Positions 8,443 through 16,974 of a stretch of 64,000 nt of DNA are shown piece after piece (position 1 is the first letter of the stretch; each line of letters begins with the position of its first letter). The stretch lies in contig JBKDOL010000103.1 in assembly GCA_046343015.1 (NCBI GenBank), positions 7,384 through 71,383 on the forward strand, read 5' to 3'. The notes beneath the pieces are model-generated. The model was not told the DNA's origin. It searched no databases and saw nothing but the letters and a program-made list of their open reading frames with translations. The DNA comes from BJ22 sp021298375. GTDB taxonomy: Bacteria > Planctomycetota > Planctomycetia > Pirellulales > Pirellulaceae. Both the position numbers and the translations under genes were made by a program.

Positions 8443-10050
8443 TCATTCCTTGCGTTCCGCTTGCATTCTTCGGATCTCCTCAATCGCTCGCTCCAACGCC
8501 GCATCGCGATCTGGGACGGGAGCGACTTCGATGTGAGGCCGCACGGGGCCGAGGTCCGCCTCATCGCCGCTGGCGCGGAGGAATATCTTTTGGCTGAACG
8601 GCACCACAATCCGCGAATTGGGAAGCTGGAATGGGCCGATGTCGCCGAGAGCATTGGGGACGCCGCCGGTAGGCTGGCCGATCGTCAGCATCAGATCGTA
8701 AGTCCGCACGCCGTCCGCAAACATCATGGCACTTGAAAAGGTCCGCTCGCCGAACAAGAGACAAGCTGGTCCTGCAAAACCGGGGGAAACTCGCGGATTT
8801 CTCGCGACAGCGCTTTCGTAATTCCAGTCCTCGCCGTGTTTGAGCGCAGCGTAATCAGGAATGAACAGGGGCAAGGCGATCGTCAGCCATCGCCACATCG
8901 GCTTGGCCATCATCCGAAACAGTTGGTCCGACTCGGGACTCCTCCGCCAAACCATCCGCGACGCCAAACGATACGGTCGGTCGTTGACTCGCGCCAGAAA
9001 GGCATCCCCGAGCGAGCTGTCGCCGCCGCCATTTTCCCGAATGTCGACGATCAGTCCTGCGGCACCACGCGCATTCGCAGCTGTCATCGCCTCGTCGAGG
9101 AACTTCTCCCAAAGGCCGCCGAGGGTGGAGTTCATGCTCGGGAAGTCAATCAGCACGATCGGCCTGCCCTCTGGCGGATTGCTCGGAAGCAACCGGCATT
9201 GAAACGGGGGACGGTCGATCAGCAGTTCGCCCGGGAGAGGAGAAGGTGTCGTCGACGCGGAGCCAAGCTGAATCGTCCGCTCGGTACTGGGCGCGCCGTC
9301 TCCCACACCTTCGACCGTTACTGTCTGGCGCGAGCCATCGGCCCGAATCACCTCGATTTCCGTAGGCAGAGTGATGCCAGCGACCCAGCTTCGGAAGCGA
9401 AACGCCTCACGGATGCGCACATCGCGATAGCGCTCGGATTCGTTCGGATGAAGCGAGCGGAGCCGAGCCAGATGATCAGCGGCAGGGATGGTCCCAATCC
9501 TGACAATGGTGTCGCCGGGCTCGATCATCCGTTCGCTTTCCGCGACCGCGACGACAACCAGCTCATTGTTCCTCGGCTCTGCGCGGAAGGGGAGCAGCCG
9601 CTCGCCGCGCGCGAAGGCAGCCTCGAGATCTTCGTCGGGCACGCTCATGTCGTAGTGATCGGAGCGGTATCCCGCCTGCAGCTCCATCACCAGCGGCAGG
9701 AACTCGCGCCGTGCCATCGGCCGGTCAATCGACGTCTTCAGCCGCTCGGCAAGTCCCAGGATCGACTCCTTTGAAACCCGCAAGTAAGGATTCGGATTGG
9801 TCCGCTCGTGAAGGGCCACGATCGCATCGAGATCCGCCCGCAGCGATTCGGGCTCGTGCAGCTTACTAAGCTGCTCGGGAGTTGCCCTGGGGATCGCTGC
9901 CCACGGGCTCTGCATGAACATCGAACGGGGCCAGAAGCCGAGAAAAATGGTCGCCAACAGAATCGCGATCGCGGTCGCCGAAATGGCCACAAGCCATCGC
10001 CAGTAGCGTCGGCGAGACTTTCCGGGAACAGGCGTGGATTCGATACTCAT
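8443..10050 (-). CDS. S41-family peptidase (tail-specific protease-like), membrane-anchored
   Basis: The protein has 535 residues. An N-terminal transmembrane helix lies at about 18-38 after an Arg-rich start, so the bulk is expected outside the cytoplasmic membrane. The central part carries a PDZ-like stretch (MIEPGDTIVRIGTIPA). The C-terminal half has S41 hallmarks: the strand AAGLIVDIRENGGGDSS, and GERTFSSAMMFADGV with candidate catalytic Ser at 439-440. A clear C-terminal-processing-protease Lys is not obvious to me, so activity is not certain. S41 enzymes cleave proteins near their C-termini or degrade small peptides. The gene converges with the kinase fusion upstream (71-bp gap) and is divergent from the GntR operon. 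Confidence 0.85.
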   Translation of the reverse strand: MSIESTPVPGKSRRRYWRWLVAISATAIAILLATIFLGFWPRSMFMQSPWAAIPRATPEQLSKLHEPESLRADLDAIVALHERTNPNPYLRVSKESILGLAERLKTSIDRPMARREFLPLVMELQAGYRSDHYDMSVPDEDLEAAFARGERLLPFRAEPRNNELVVVAVAESERMIEPGDTIVRIGTIPAADHLARLRSLHPNESERYRDVRIREAFRFRSWVAGITLPTEIEVIRADGSRQTVTVEGVGDGAPSTERTIQLGSASTTPSPLPGELLIDRPPFQCRLLPSNPPEGRPIVLIDFPSMNSTLGGLWEKFLDEAMTAANARGAAGLIVDIRENGGGDSSLGDAFLARVNDRPYRLASRMVWRRSPESDQLFRMMAKPMWRWLTIALPLFIPDYAALKHGEDWNYESAVARNPRVSPGFAGPACLLFGERTFSSAMMFADGVRTYDLMLTIGQPTGGVPNALGDIGPFQLPNSRIVVPFSQKIFLRASGDEADLGPVRPHIEVAPVPDRDAALERAIEEIRRMQAERKE

Positions 10051-10291
10051 GGTTCTCTTATGGATACCGACATGGAGGAAGGTTTGTCCAACACGGTGTA
10101 GCCGGTGCTAAGTGGCGAGGGAATGTAATTGGCGTTTCAACATCCATTTTCGGAGCTGACCTGTACTTCGAAGGAAAAGACCGGATCTTGGGAAGATTTC
10201 AGGCCGGCAACGAGACCGCGTGAGCGCATCACGCATGCCGAAAGCGGAACTGATACCGAAACTGTCTCCGCTTATCTCGTTTTTGGCACTC

Positions 10292-10319
10292 TTGACAAAA
10301 CCCGGAACACTTGTATTAT
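10292..10319 (+). promoter_or_regulatory. Sigma-70-type promoter of the GntR-ABC operon
   Basis: TTGACA at 10292-10297 and TATTAT at 10314-10319 are separated by 16 bp, about 34 bp upstream of the GntR start codon. This is the best-formed promoter I see in the window. Confidence 0.7.
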
Positions 10320-10331
10320 TCAATTAATACA
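10312..10331. promoter_or_regulatory. Operator: 7-bp inverted repeat overlapping the -10 box
   Basis: TGTATTA (10312-10318), a 6-bp spacer, then TAATACA (10325-10331) form a perfect inverted repeat covering the -10 element. YtrA-subfamily GntR repressors bind palindromes of this AT-rich kind at their own promoters, so autorepression by the downstream regulator is the simple reading. Confidence 0.7.
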
Positions 10332-10352
10332 GCGATACAATGAGGGCCGTGG

Positions 10353-10760
10353 ATGCAAATACAAATCGACGCGAAAGAGGGAGTTCCGATCTATCTGCAG
10401 GTCATGCGACAGGTCCAATACCTGATCGCCGCCGGCAGGCTGCATCCGGGGGATGAGTTACCCTCGATCCGAACGCTGGCCGAACAACTGCTGGTCAATC
10501 CCAACACGATTGCCCGGGCTTATCGGGAACTGGAGACCGCGGGTGTGGTTGAGAAACGCCGCACTGCCGGGACTTACGTCGCCGAGAGCGGTTCGCCATT
10601 GGCGAAGAGGGATCGTTTGAAGCTACTTAACGAACGAATTGAACGACTTCTGGTCGAGGCCTTTCAAATGGGGTTTGATTTGGATGATGTCCTGAAACTG
10701 ATTGAAAAAAGCCAACTCGCGACAGACCATCAGAAACTGGGGGAACGCAACCATGGATAA
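10353..10760 (+). CDS. GntR-family repressor, YtrA subfamily
   Basis: The 135-residue protein opens with the GntR winged helix-turn-helix (GVPIYLQVMRQVQYLI, then LPSIRTLAEQLLVNPNTIARAYRELE, about residues 10-70). It ends in a short helical tail instead of a large ligand domain, which is the YtrA layout of about 120-135 residues. These regulators repress an ABC transporter operon and are released on cell-envelope stress. Its own promoter carries a palindromic operator at 10312-10331. The stop codon overlaps the start of the ABC ATPase gene by 8 bp, so the two are translationally coupled. The inducing signal cannot be read from the sequence. Confidence 0.92.
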   Translation: MQIQIDAKEGVPIYLQVMRQVQYLIAAGRLHPGDELPSIRTLAEQLLVNPNTIARAYRELETAGVVEKRRTAGTYVAESGSPLAKRDRLKLLNERIERLLVEAFQMGFDLDDVLKLIEKSQLATDHQKLGERNHG

Positions 10761-11658
10761 TCTGAATTCGGCGTGGTCAAAGCCAGTGATTGAAATTAAA
10801 AACCTCAGCCGGAACTTCGACCAGAAGTGGGCTCTGCAAGATGTCTCGCTCGAGATTCCGCGGGGCGGAGTGTTCGGCTTGATCGGCAGTAATGGGGCGG
10901 GAAAGACGACGCTGATCAAGCACATTCTTGGCTCGCACTACGCTCAAACCGGCTCGGTTCAGGTCTTCGGCATGGACCCGGTTTCGCATCCCGTCGAGGT
11001 CCTCGGCCGACTCGGTTATATGTCGGAGGATCGGGACCTTCCGGGCTGGATGCGAGTCGCCGAGATCTTGAACTATACCCGCGCGTTCTATCCCAGTTGG
11101 GATCAACCGTATGCAGAGGAGCTGCGGCAACTGTTTGACCTAAACCCCAAAGCGAGAATCCGCGACCTCTCGCGCGGCCAAGCGGCCCGGGTCTGCCTGC
11201 TGCTCGCGCTGGCGCACCGCCCTGAACTCCTGGTACTCGACGAGCCCTCCTCGGGACTCGACCCTGTCGTTCGCCGCGACATTCTGGCGGCGATCGTCAG
11301 AACGATCGCCGAAGAAGGACGGACCGTCGTCTTCTCCTCACACCTCCTCGATGAAGTCGAGCGATTGGCGGATCGGATCGCCATCCTCCACGAGGGAAGA
11401 ATTGTCCTTACCGAGCAACTCGACGTGGTCCGAGAATCGTTTCACCGGGTCACGTTGCGCTTCGATGAGGCTTTGAGCGAACCGCCACCGATGCCCGGCG
11501 CGATTGAGCGCCAAGGACGGGGGCAGGAGTGGACCTACCTTTGTCGAGCTGATCGCGAAGTGCTGCTTCAAGCCGCCAAGCGCTTGAGCGCCGCGGTGGT
11601 ACAAGAATCCTCACCCAGCCTCGACGACATTTTTATCGGCACGGTAAACCGGAACTAA
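10753..11658 (+). CDS. ABC transporter ATP-binding protein
   Basis: From the ATG at 10753 the ATPase has 301 residues. It shows Walker A GSNGAGKT (45-52), the signature LSRGQ (139-143), Walker B LLVLDEP with SSGLDP, and the switch His in VVFSSHLLDEVE. The C-terminal 90 residues are a family-specific extension. The in-frame ATG at 10702 lies inside the regulator gene and is less likely. The start overlaps the end of the GntR gene, and the permease gene follows after 53 bp, so this is the motor of a YtrB-like export or envelope-stress transporter. The substrate is unknown. Confidence 0.93.
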   Translation: MDNLNSAWSKPVIEIKNLSRNFDQKWALQDVSLEIPRGGVFGLIGSNGAGKTTLIKHILGSHYAQTGSVQVFGMDPVSHPVEVLGRLGYMSEDRDLPGWMRVAEILNYTRAFYPSWDQPYAEELRQLFDLNPKARIRDLSRGQAARVCLLLALAHRPELLVLDEPSSGLDPVVRRDILAAIVRTIAEEGRTVVFSSHLLDEVERLADRIAILHEGRIVLTEQLDVVRESFHRVTLRFDEALSEPPPMPGAIERQGRGQEWTYLCRADREVLLQAAKRLSAAVVQESSPSLDDIFIGTVNRN

Positions 11659-11711
11659 AGCCTGGCCTCACCCCCCTCCAACTCGCCAATTCAGTACTCC
11701 GAGGTTCATTC

Positions 11712-13349
11712 ATGAATACCATCCCTGCGACGTTGACGTGGGAATATCTGGCTCGCAATCGCTGGACGTTGGCACTTCCTTTCCTGATCGCAGTTGCCAC
11801 TGCGCTGCTGGTCCTGCTCCCACTGAAGAGCCTCGACTTTTCTCCTGATGCCCGCGAACTGGTCGGTCTCCAACTGGTTCTTCTTTGGGCCTTGCTCTTG
11901 ATTGTCATTCTCGGTGTCTTCGAGTCTCAGGGAAGTCTGAAGCCTCTCTACACGAAACCTGTTTCGACGACTGGGTTGGTGAGTTACTTTTTCTGGGGCG
12001 GCGCGCTCTTGGTCGCCGCTGAAGTCGCTTTACTGATTTTCCTCTGCCGCTGGCTGCTCGGCAGCACTTGGCCATTCGCCGGCCCGATGCTCTTCGCGGT
12101 TGTCTTCTGGGGCTGGACACAAGTGCTGTTTCGGGTCTCGATGCGAACGAATCTGTGGGTCCCCGCAACGCTGGTGATATTTGCGGCCCTCTTGTTCTGG
12201 TCGATGTACCGCCATGGCGCCGCGTTCAAAGAAGGGGGCATGATTGATCCATCGGTCCACTACTGGGCGACTCTGACAGGACTGGACATCCTCATCGCCA
12301 TCGCTTCGCTGGTGCTAACCTTCAGTTTGACCGCTTGGCGCGTGACTTGCGATCGCAGCGGTCGCCCCGCTTGGCCCGCGCTTGGGCACGCCCGGACTCA
12401 CTGGCCCACAATCAAGTTAGAGAGTTCCCAGCCATTAAAAACCTTCGTTTCGGGGCAGAACGCTCATGAGTGGTTTGATTTTCAGAACAGAAATGTTTCG
12501 CTCCCTCGATTGGTCCTCGCGGAACTTTTACTGTTTTGGTTTATCGCCTTGGTGTTTTACCCTTTCTACGGCAACCTGAGGGTCAGTTGGCAAGTGGCCT
12601 TCAGCGGAACGTTGTTTGTCGTAATCACCCAGTTCGTGGCCGCCCTCTTCGTCCACCTCTCGGCCATGAAAGGTCACTCGGTACAAGATTATCAGGGAGC
12701 GGGGCGGGAACAGCGCCGCCGCAAACCGGTTCCTTTTGGAATCAGCCAATTCCTCACAGCCCTCCCGATCTCAACTCGCCAGATAGCCAGCGCGATGCTC
12801 CGTTCATCAGCCCGCGCGGCCGGGGGGGCAGCGATTCTTATCCTTGCCTCTTTCGTCATGCTCGGCGGCTTGAGTTGGATTGCGGGCGACGATGTTGGCC
12901 ATCCAAGCGACTCCAAATTCAATTTCTGGAAGTTCCCTTTCGCTATGACAGCCTGCTCGATGCTGCTGACTTTCATCGTCTTGAATCTGACTTGCCTCTA
13001 CTCCCCGCGACAGGTGAGTTGGGAGCATTGGGTCTCTCCAACCTCGCTCCTTTTGTGCATGCTCACCCTTTGGAGTCCCGCTTTCCCATTCGTCTCCTGC
13101 AGTGTGGCAGCAGTCGCACTGGTCGGTCTGGTGTTCGCGACCAGCAAGAGTTTAAAACTCGGCGATGTCTCGGCGTCCAACGCCTCGTTGCTTTGGCTGG
13201 CTGGAGCAGCAACGACGGTTGGCTTGGCCTGCTGCCTTCCTCCGGACGCGAGGTTATTCGGTGGCGTCTTGATCGCCACGCTGGTGATGCTCGCGTTGCT
13301 TCCCATCTTCTCAACCGCCGCAGCCTTGCGACTTCTTCGAACCGGCTGA
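11712..13349 (+). CDS. ABC transporter permease of the YtrA-type operon
   Basis: The protein has 545 residues with about ten or more hydrophobic segments, for example WTLALPFLIAVATALLVLLP near the start, LVLLWALLLIVILGVF, LLVAAEVALLIFLCRWLL, and several near the C-terminus. It has no ATPase motif and sits directly behind the ATPase gene, so it is the membrane half of the same transporter. Extracytoplasmic loops are short, arguing against a substrate-binding role for a soluble domain. No MacB-type or FtsX core is obvious. The third gene of the operon ends here; no further co-directional gene follows. Confidence 0.85.
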   Translation: MNTIPATLTWEYLARNRWTLALPFLIAVATALLVLLPLKSLDFSPDARELVGLQLVLLWALLLIVILGVFESQGSLKPLYTKPVSTTGLVSYFFWGGALLVAAEVALLIFLCRWLLGSTWPFAGPMLFAVVFWGWTQVLFRVSMRTNLWVPATLVIFAALLFWSMYRHGAAFKEGGMIDPSVHYWATLTGLDILIAIASLVLTFSLTAWRVTCDRSGRPAWPALGHARTHWPTIKLESSQPLKTFVSGQNAHEWFDFQNRNVSLPRLVLAELLLFWFIALVFYPFYGNLRVSWQVAFSGTLFVVITQFVAALFVHLSAMKGHSVQDYQGAGREQRRRKPVPFGISQFLTALPISTRQIASAMLRSSARAAGGAAILILASFVMLGGLSWIAGDDVGHPSDSKFNFWKFPFAMTACSMLLTFIVLNLTCLYSPRQVSWEHWVSPTSLLLCMLTLWSPAFPFVSCSVAAVALVGLVFATSKSLKLGDVSASNASLLWLAGAATTVGLACCLPPDARLFGGVLIATLVMLALLPIFSTAAALRLLRTG

Positions 13350-13958
13350 AAGCGAAATACCGTCTGGTCCGCTGGTGGCTGCCTCGCTTGATTCTGTCAG
13401 CGCGTTACGACACCGCTGACTGCTGCTCTGTTCGTATTAACCAAGCTGAAAGGTACACTCCTGAAACCAAACCCAGGTGCGGATGACACCGGAGCCGCTA
13501 AGCGAAACAGCTCCTGCCCACATGAGGCGTTGGTTTTTGATTTTGTCCCCGGCCGTTTTTGCCTCGAAGATACGCCTCGCTTTCCTCTTTAAGTGCTGTC
13601 CTGGCTCGATCGGCAGCCTCGGCTGATTCTTGAAGGTACCGTCGCCAACCACTTGGAACTTTGTCCCGCAGGTGCCCGGGGACCAAATGAAAGGTCCGTG
13701 CTGCCGTCATGGCTCTGCGCCGGCTTGTCTCTCGAGCCGAGCGAAGGAAAGGGCTGGCCATGCGTTAGGCCCAAGGCGTATGCATCTGCGTCCCAGAAGC
13801 CAGGAACACGAGGGCGACCGCGGCTGCAAACAGCGTTCGGAGATGGGGAAATGTTTGCATTGATGTCTCCGGCCAACGAGGGGGAGGGTCGCGCGGGATG
13901 AGCCGGTACCCAGCGGGCGGCCGAATCGACCGCCACGGCTGGGCAAACAACTTGCAGA
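13350..13958. other. Intergenic stretch with a decayed DUF1254-like fragment
   Basis: The only recognisable content is the fragment at about 13630-13745 on the minus strand, listed separately. The rest holds no convincing gene. Confidence 0.5.
13630..13745 (-). pseudogene. Remnant of a DUF1254/DUF1214-like C-terminus
   Basis: On the minus strand one frame reads SRDKPAQSHDGSTDLSFGP followed by RAPAGQSSKWLATVP. This matches the C-terminal region of the intact neighbour (SSRNDIVKNEDGSVDLYFGP, then EAPSGKPKSNWIQTLP). After WLATVP the homology stops. No start or complete domain remains, so it looks like the tail of a decayed tandem copy. Confidence 0.5.
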
Positions 13959-15431
13959 TTACTTGACCCGTTCGATGTCCGGCAAAACCCACGACCGATC
14001 GAAGTAGGCCTGAGTCGGGCCGTAAAGCCGGAAGTAAGAAAACCAACCTTTGCCCGGGAGCGTCTGAATCCAGTTGCTCTTTGGCTTTCCACTGGGAGCC
14101 TCGGGCCCAAAGTAGAGGTCGACCGAGCCATCCTCATTCTTGACGATGTCGTTGCGCGAGGACCGATCGGGCTGGACTCCGGTATCGACAAAACAGCGGG
14201 TTTCGTTGTCATACACGGTGACCGACCAGAACTGGGCGACCGGGGCGTCCTTGGGAACCCGGAGGTGATACGTGTTGCTGCCGTTCAGCCAATTGCCTTC
14301 GCTGTCCTTCGCGGCCTCAAGGTAGAGTTGGCCGAATCCAACCGTCCGCCCCATCATGCCTGTAGAAACACCCACGGCTTCGTAGAACCAGGAGGAACGC
14401 TCATCGAATTGCGTGTGATGCGGGGCTTCCTGGCTGGTCTCGTTCAAGAAAAGCGAAATATCCCAATGCTTTCCCGGCCACACGGTGGCTCCTTCAAACC
14501 GCTTCTCGTAGGCAATCGTGCGAGCCATCACCTCTCCGGCCAGAGCGGCCTCTTCCAAAATCTTCTTTTGTCTCGCAGTCGGTGCAAAGGGTTTGCCCTT
14601 TTCGATGCCCAAAGGCTGCAGCATCCCCATCACCATCCGATCCCGCTCGTGCACGGGTTCTTCGTTGATGATCTTGGCGAGCCCCTCCCAATAAGCGAGC
14701 CCGCGCGGCTGCATGCCGCTCCACTTGCGACCGTTCGGAGAGACATGGCGAGTCGGCGGCGGATTTTCCCGCTGGCTGTAGGGATAAATCTTCAAGCCGT
14801 CGATCAGTGCTCGCGCCTTGACTGCATCAGGGTCCAGTGCGCGGTGGCCTGACCACATATTCACCGTGGGCGAACGGAACACGAAATACCCCTCCGGTTT
14901 CATGTCAGGATCGTCAGGACCGAGGATCAGGTACTTGCCCCCGGCGCCTTTGTCCGGCCCGGTCTGTCCGGAGTCGGTGATGGGCCGCTGCCAGAAGTCG
15001 ACAAAACCTCCCGCAGTCGCGCCCGCTGGAACTTCAAACACCAGCGGTCCGGTTTCCTTCAAATTGGGAAATGCCATGATGTAGGGAGTCGTCGCGTTAG
15101 CGGTGAGCAGCCCTAACTTGTCTTGAAAGGTGAGGTAGTCAACGTAGTCGCACTTGCCTGCGTCAAACTTGGTCAGGTGCTCGTTTTGCCACTGCTGCAT
15201 GGCCATCAGCGGCAAGGCCCAGAGATAAGCCTGACAGGCTCGCTGGTAGTCAATGTCGTCAAAAACTTTTTCGACCGTGGCATTGCTGGGGTAACCATTC
15301 TCAAGTTCGAGCTTGCCGGACCTGGTTTCGACACTGCCGTTGGTTGGCAAATCCTGCGCATCGACCGCCGTGGATGCGAAAACAACTCCCAAAACCGTCG
15401 CGAGGCCAAGGATTCGGTGGACGTTTCTCAT
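13959..15431 (-). CDS. DUF1254/DUF1214 family secreted protein
   Basis: The product has 490 residues from the ATG at 15431. An upstream ATG at 15452 adds seven residues in front of a good signal peptide (MRNVHRILGLATVLGVVFAS, cut near VDAQ), so the later start is preferred. The DUF1254 half shows ACQAYLWALPLMAMQQW and the FPNLKETGPLVFEVP region; the DUF1214 half shows FWSVTVYDNETRCFVDTG and VDLYFGPEAP...NWIQTLPGKGWFSYFRLYGP. Members are exported beta-rich proteins of unknown biochemical role, often annotated simply as DUF1254. The gene is monocistronic and convergent with the ABC operon. A broken copy of its 3' part lies just downstream. Confidence 0.9.
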   Translation of the reverse strand: MRNVHRILGLATVLGVVFASTAVDAQDLPTNGSVETRSGKLELENGYPSNATVEKVFDDIDYQRACQAYLWALPLMAMQQWQNEHLTKFDAGKCDYVDYLTFQDKLGLLTANATTPYIMAFPNLKETGPLVFEVPAGATAGGFVDFWQRPITDSGQTGPDKGAGGKYLILGPDDPDMKPEGYFVFRSPTVNMWSGHRALDPDAVKARALIDGLKIYPYSQRENPPPTRHVSPNGRKWSGMQPRGLAYWEGLAKIINEEPVHERDRMVMGMLQPLGIEKGKPFAPTARQKKILEEAALAGEVMARTIAYEKRFEGATVWPGKHWDISLFLNETSQEAPHHTQFDERSSWFYEAVGVSTGMMGRTVGFGQLYLEAAKDSEGNWLNGSNTYHLRVPKDAPVAQFWSVTVYDNETRCFVDTGVQPDRSSRNDIVKNEDGSVDLYFGPEAPSGKPKSNWIQTLPGKGWFSYFRLYGPTQAYFDRSWVLPDIERVK

Positions 15432-15724
15432 GGATAACAAACCAGTGCTCAAGAAGGTTAAGAATCAAATTCAGCGAAAGCGGTCGAAAGCAAGTCACCA
15501 ATGAAGGCAACTCCATCAAACCGGTAGTCGCAATCTGCCGGAACGGCTGACCAAGGTCAAGTACTGACAGCGACTCAGTGGAGAATTTGCCCGAAAGGCC
15601 AAGCCTGCAAAGATGAAACAGGGAGGTACCAATCATGAATTATCCCCACCCCCTTTTCTTGCTCTTGAAAACGGGTGGTAACGCGATAGGGTACTAACGA
15701 CCCGCTCCTCAAAGATTTGATTCT

Positions 15725-15979
15725 ATGTACGACACTACGGACACTTCCCCAGAGGCCGAGGAAGTTCAGGTGGCTTTATTGCGAGCCATGTCCGGACGCG
15801 ATCGCGTTCGCCAGACATGCGCCCTGACCAGCCATCTGCGAAAAATGGCGTTCGATGCGATTCGAAAGCGATTTCCCGAAATGGATGCCAGCGAGATCCA
15901 GCTTGCGTTCATCGAGCTGACTTATGGCAAGTCGCTCTCCGATGCAATCCGAGGCCAAAGCAAGGGAGCTTCGGAGTAA
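15725..15979 (+). CDS. Small protein paired with a nucleotidyltransferase
   Basis: The product has 84 residues and is predicted mainly helical. Its pattern is VALLRAMSGRDRVRQTCALTSHLRKMAFDAIRKRFPEM followed by FIELTYGKSLSDAIR. It has no membrane segment or cofactor motif. I recall similar small proteins lying directly upstream of nucleotidyltransferase-like proteins in several phyla, and that is the arrangement here: its stop is 14 bp before the likely TTG start of the next gene. A toxin-antitoxin or two-component role is an inference from this layout only. Confidence 0.65.
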   Translation: MYDTTDTSPEAEEVQVALLRAMSGRDRVRQTCALTSHLRKMAFDAIRKRFPEMDASEIQLAFIELTYGKSLSDAIRGQSKGASE

Positions 15980-15993
15980 CGCAGCCAGACGAC

Positions 15994-16638
15994 TTGATCG
16001 ACGCACTCGAACCAGTCGTAAAAATCTTCCACGAGCTTGGAATTCGGCATTTCATTGGAGGTTCGATTGCGAGCTCCTTTCATGGCGCAACTCGCTCGAC
16101 CATGGACGTCGATGTTGTCTGCGATTTGACAGGGGCACAAGTTGCCCCTTTTGTGTCACGACTCAGCAAAGATTTCTACGTCAGCCAAACCGCTGTCGAG
16201 AACGCGGTTCGAAACAAGTCCGGTTTCAACCTCATCCACCTCCCCACCGCCTTCAAAGTGGATATTTTTATCAGCCGTGGACGTCCGTTCGATGACGACT
16301 CGATGCGCCGGGCAACCAGGGAAAGTATCGGTACGATTAGATCCCTGGAGGTTCCGATCGCGACTGCGGAAGACTCGATCGTCAGTAAGCTGGAGTGCAA
16401 TCGCCTCACTGATGAAACGTCCCAACGCCAATGGAATGATGTCACGCGATTAGTGCATTTGCTGGGTAATCAACTCGATTTTGCCTACCTTGGCCGGGCT
16501 GCGGATGCGGTCGGAGTCAGCGATTTGCTTGATCGGCTGTTATACCAAGGCCAGGTTTTAACGGCTTCCTGCAGAACAGCGAGACCACATCAAGACGACT
16601 GCCCTGAAGTGCTCAGGGTTACTGCCATTACCTGCTAA
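15994..16638 (+). CDS. Nucleotidyltransferase-fold protein
   Basis: The likely start is TTG at 15994, 14 bp after the upstream stop; an in-frame ATG at 15817 would bury 163 bp of the previous gene. The product has about 214 residues. HFIGGSIASSFHG followed by RSTMDVDVVCD is the nucleotidyltransferase core (GG-S motif and D-x-D metal site, about residues 20-45). FKVDIFI supplies the third acidic position and RQWNDVTRLV lies in the C-terminal helices. This resembles the nucleotidyltransferase half of AbiEii/MNT-type modules. The final 30 residues (after LLYQGQ) look unlike the family, so the true C-terminus may have been altered by rearrangement. Substrate unknown. Confidence 0.75.
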   Translation: MIDALEPVVKIFHELGIRHFIGGSIASSFHGATRSTMDVDVVCDLTGAQVAPFVSRLSKDFYVSQTAVENAVRNKSGFNLIHLPTAFKVDIFISRGRPFDDDSMRRATRESIGTIRSLEVPIATAEDSIVSKLECNRLTDETSQRQWNDVTRLVHLLGNQLDFAYLGRAADAVGVSDLLDRLLYQGQVLTASCRTARPHQDDCPEVLRVTAITC

Positions 16639-16804
16639 CCATCGATGCCGACTTTGAGCGGGCGGCCGGGGGCAAAAACTGCACGGGAAGAGCGGTGCAG
16701 ATTCCGGTGCAGGCACAAGAAACTTCCTGCAACAAGGAGTGGCCAGAAGACGGAAACCGCGAGATTTCCAAAGAAAACGAGACGCTGCACTCTGGTGCAA
16801 CGCC

Positions 16805-16830
16805 TCAAAGCGGAGAGGACAGGATTCGAA
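16805..16830. repeat. Left attachment-site copy (tRNA-Ser 3' end)
   Basis: This 26-bp sequence is identical to 24570-24595, which contains the 3' end of the intact tRNA-Ser(GCU) gene. Beyond it the two copies diverge. Such a displaced copy of a tRNA 3' end is the classic trace of tyrosine-recombinase integration, and integrase fragments lie between the copies. Confidence 0.8.
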
Positions 16831-16915
16831 TAACCAACGAAATCGCGGGGAAACTCGCACTTCGACATCACGCGCGACGCGAAATCCGACGCGCGCCCAC
16901 TGTGGAGAATCTCAT

Positions 16916-16944
16916 TTGACTTGCGGGCTAGATGCGTATACACT
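16916..16944 (+). promoter_or_regulatory. Promoter of the toxin-antitoxin operon
   Basis: TTGACT at 16916-16921 and TACACT at 16939-16944 are 17 bp apart. A GGGAG ribosome-binding site at 16962-16966 lies 8 bp before the antitoxin ATG. An imperfect inverted repeat overlaps the -10 box. Confidence 0.5.
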
Positions 16945-16957
16945 TTGGTATCACATC
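16931..16957. promoter_or_regulatory. Possible operator: imperfect inverted repeat
   Basis: GATGCGTATAC (16931-16941) and GGTATCACATC (16947-16957) are near-complementary, with one gap and one mismatch, and cover the -10 box. Autoregulation by an AbrB-type antitoxin would fit. This is inference from position. Confidence 0.4.
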
Positions 16958-16974
16958 TTTAGGGAGATACATCA

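Larger units (their letters stand above)
16639..16974. other. Intergenic stretch containing the left att copy
   Basis: It holds a 26-bp copy of the tRNA-Ser 3' end (16805-16830), a short hairpin GGAAA/TTTCC (about 16752-16770), and the promoter of the toxin-antitoxin pair at 16916-16944. No coding frame is convincing. Confidence 0.6.

Noticed and set aside
13498..13761. 87-codon minus-strand frame reading WRRYLQESAEAADRARTALKEE
   Set aside because: It overlaps, in another frame, the fragment that matches the DUF1254 C-terminus. The latter has real homology, so this one is taken as chance.
15635..15697. 20-codon frame with a good ribosome-binding site (GGGAGG at 15621-15626) before the small-protein gene
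   Set aside because: It could be a leader peptide, but there is no attenuator-like structure or family support, and 20 codons may be chance.
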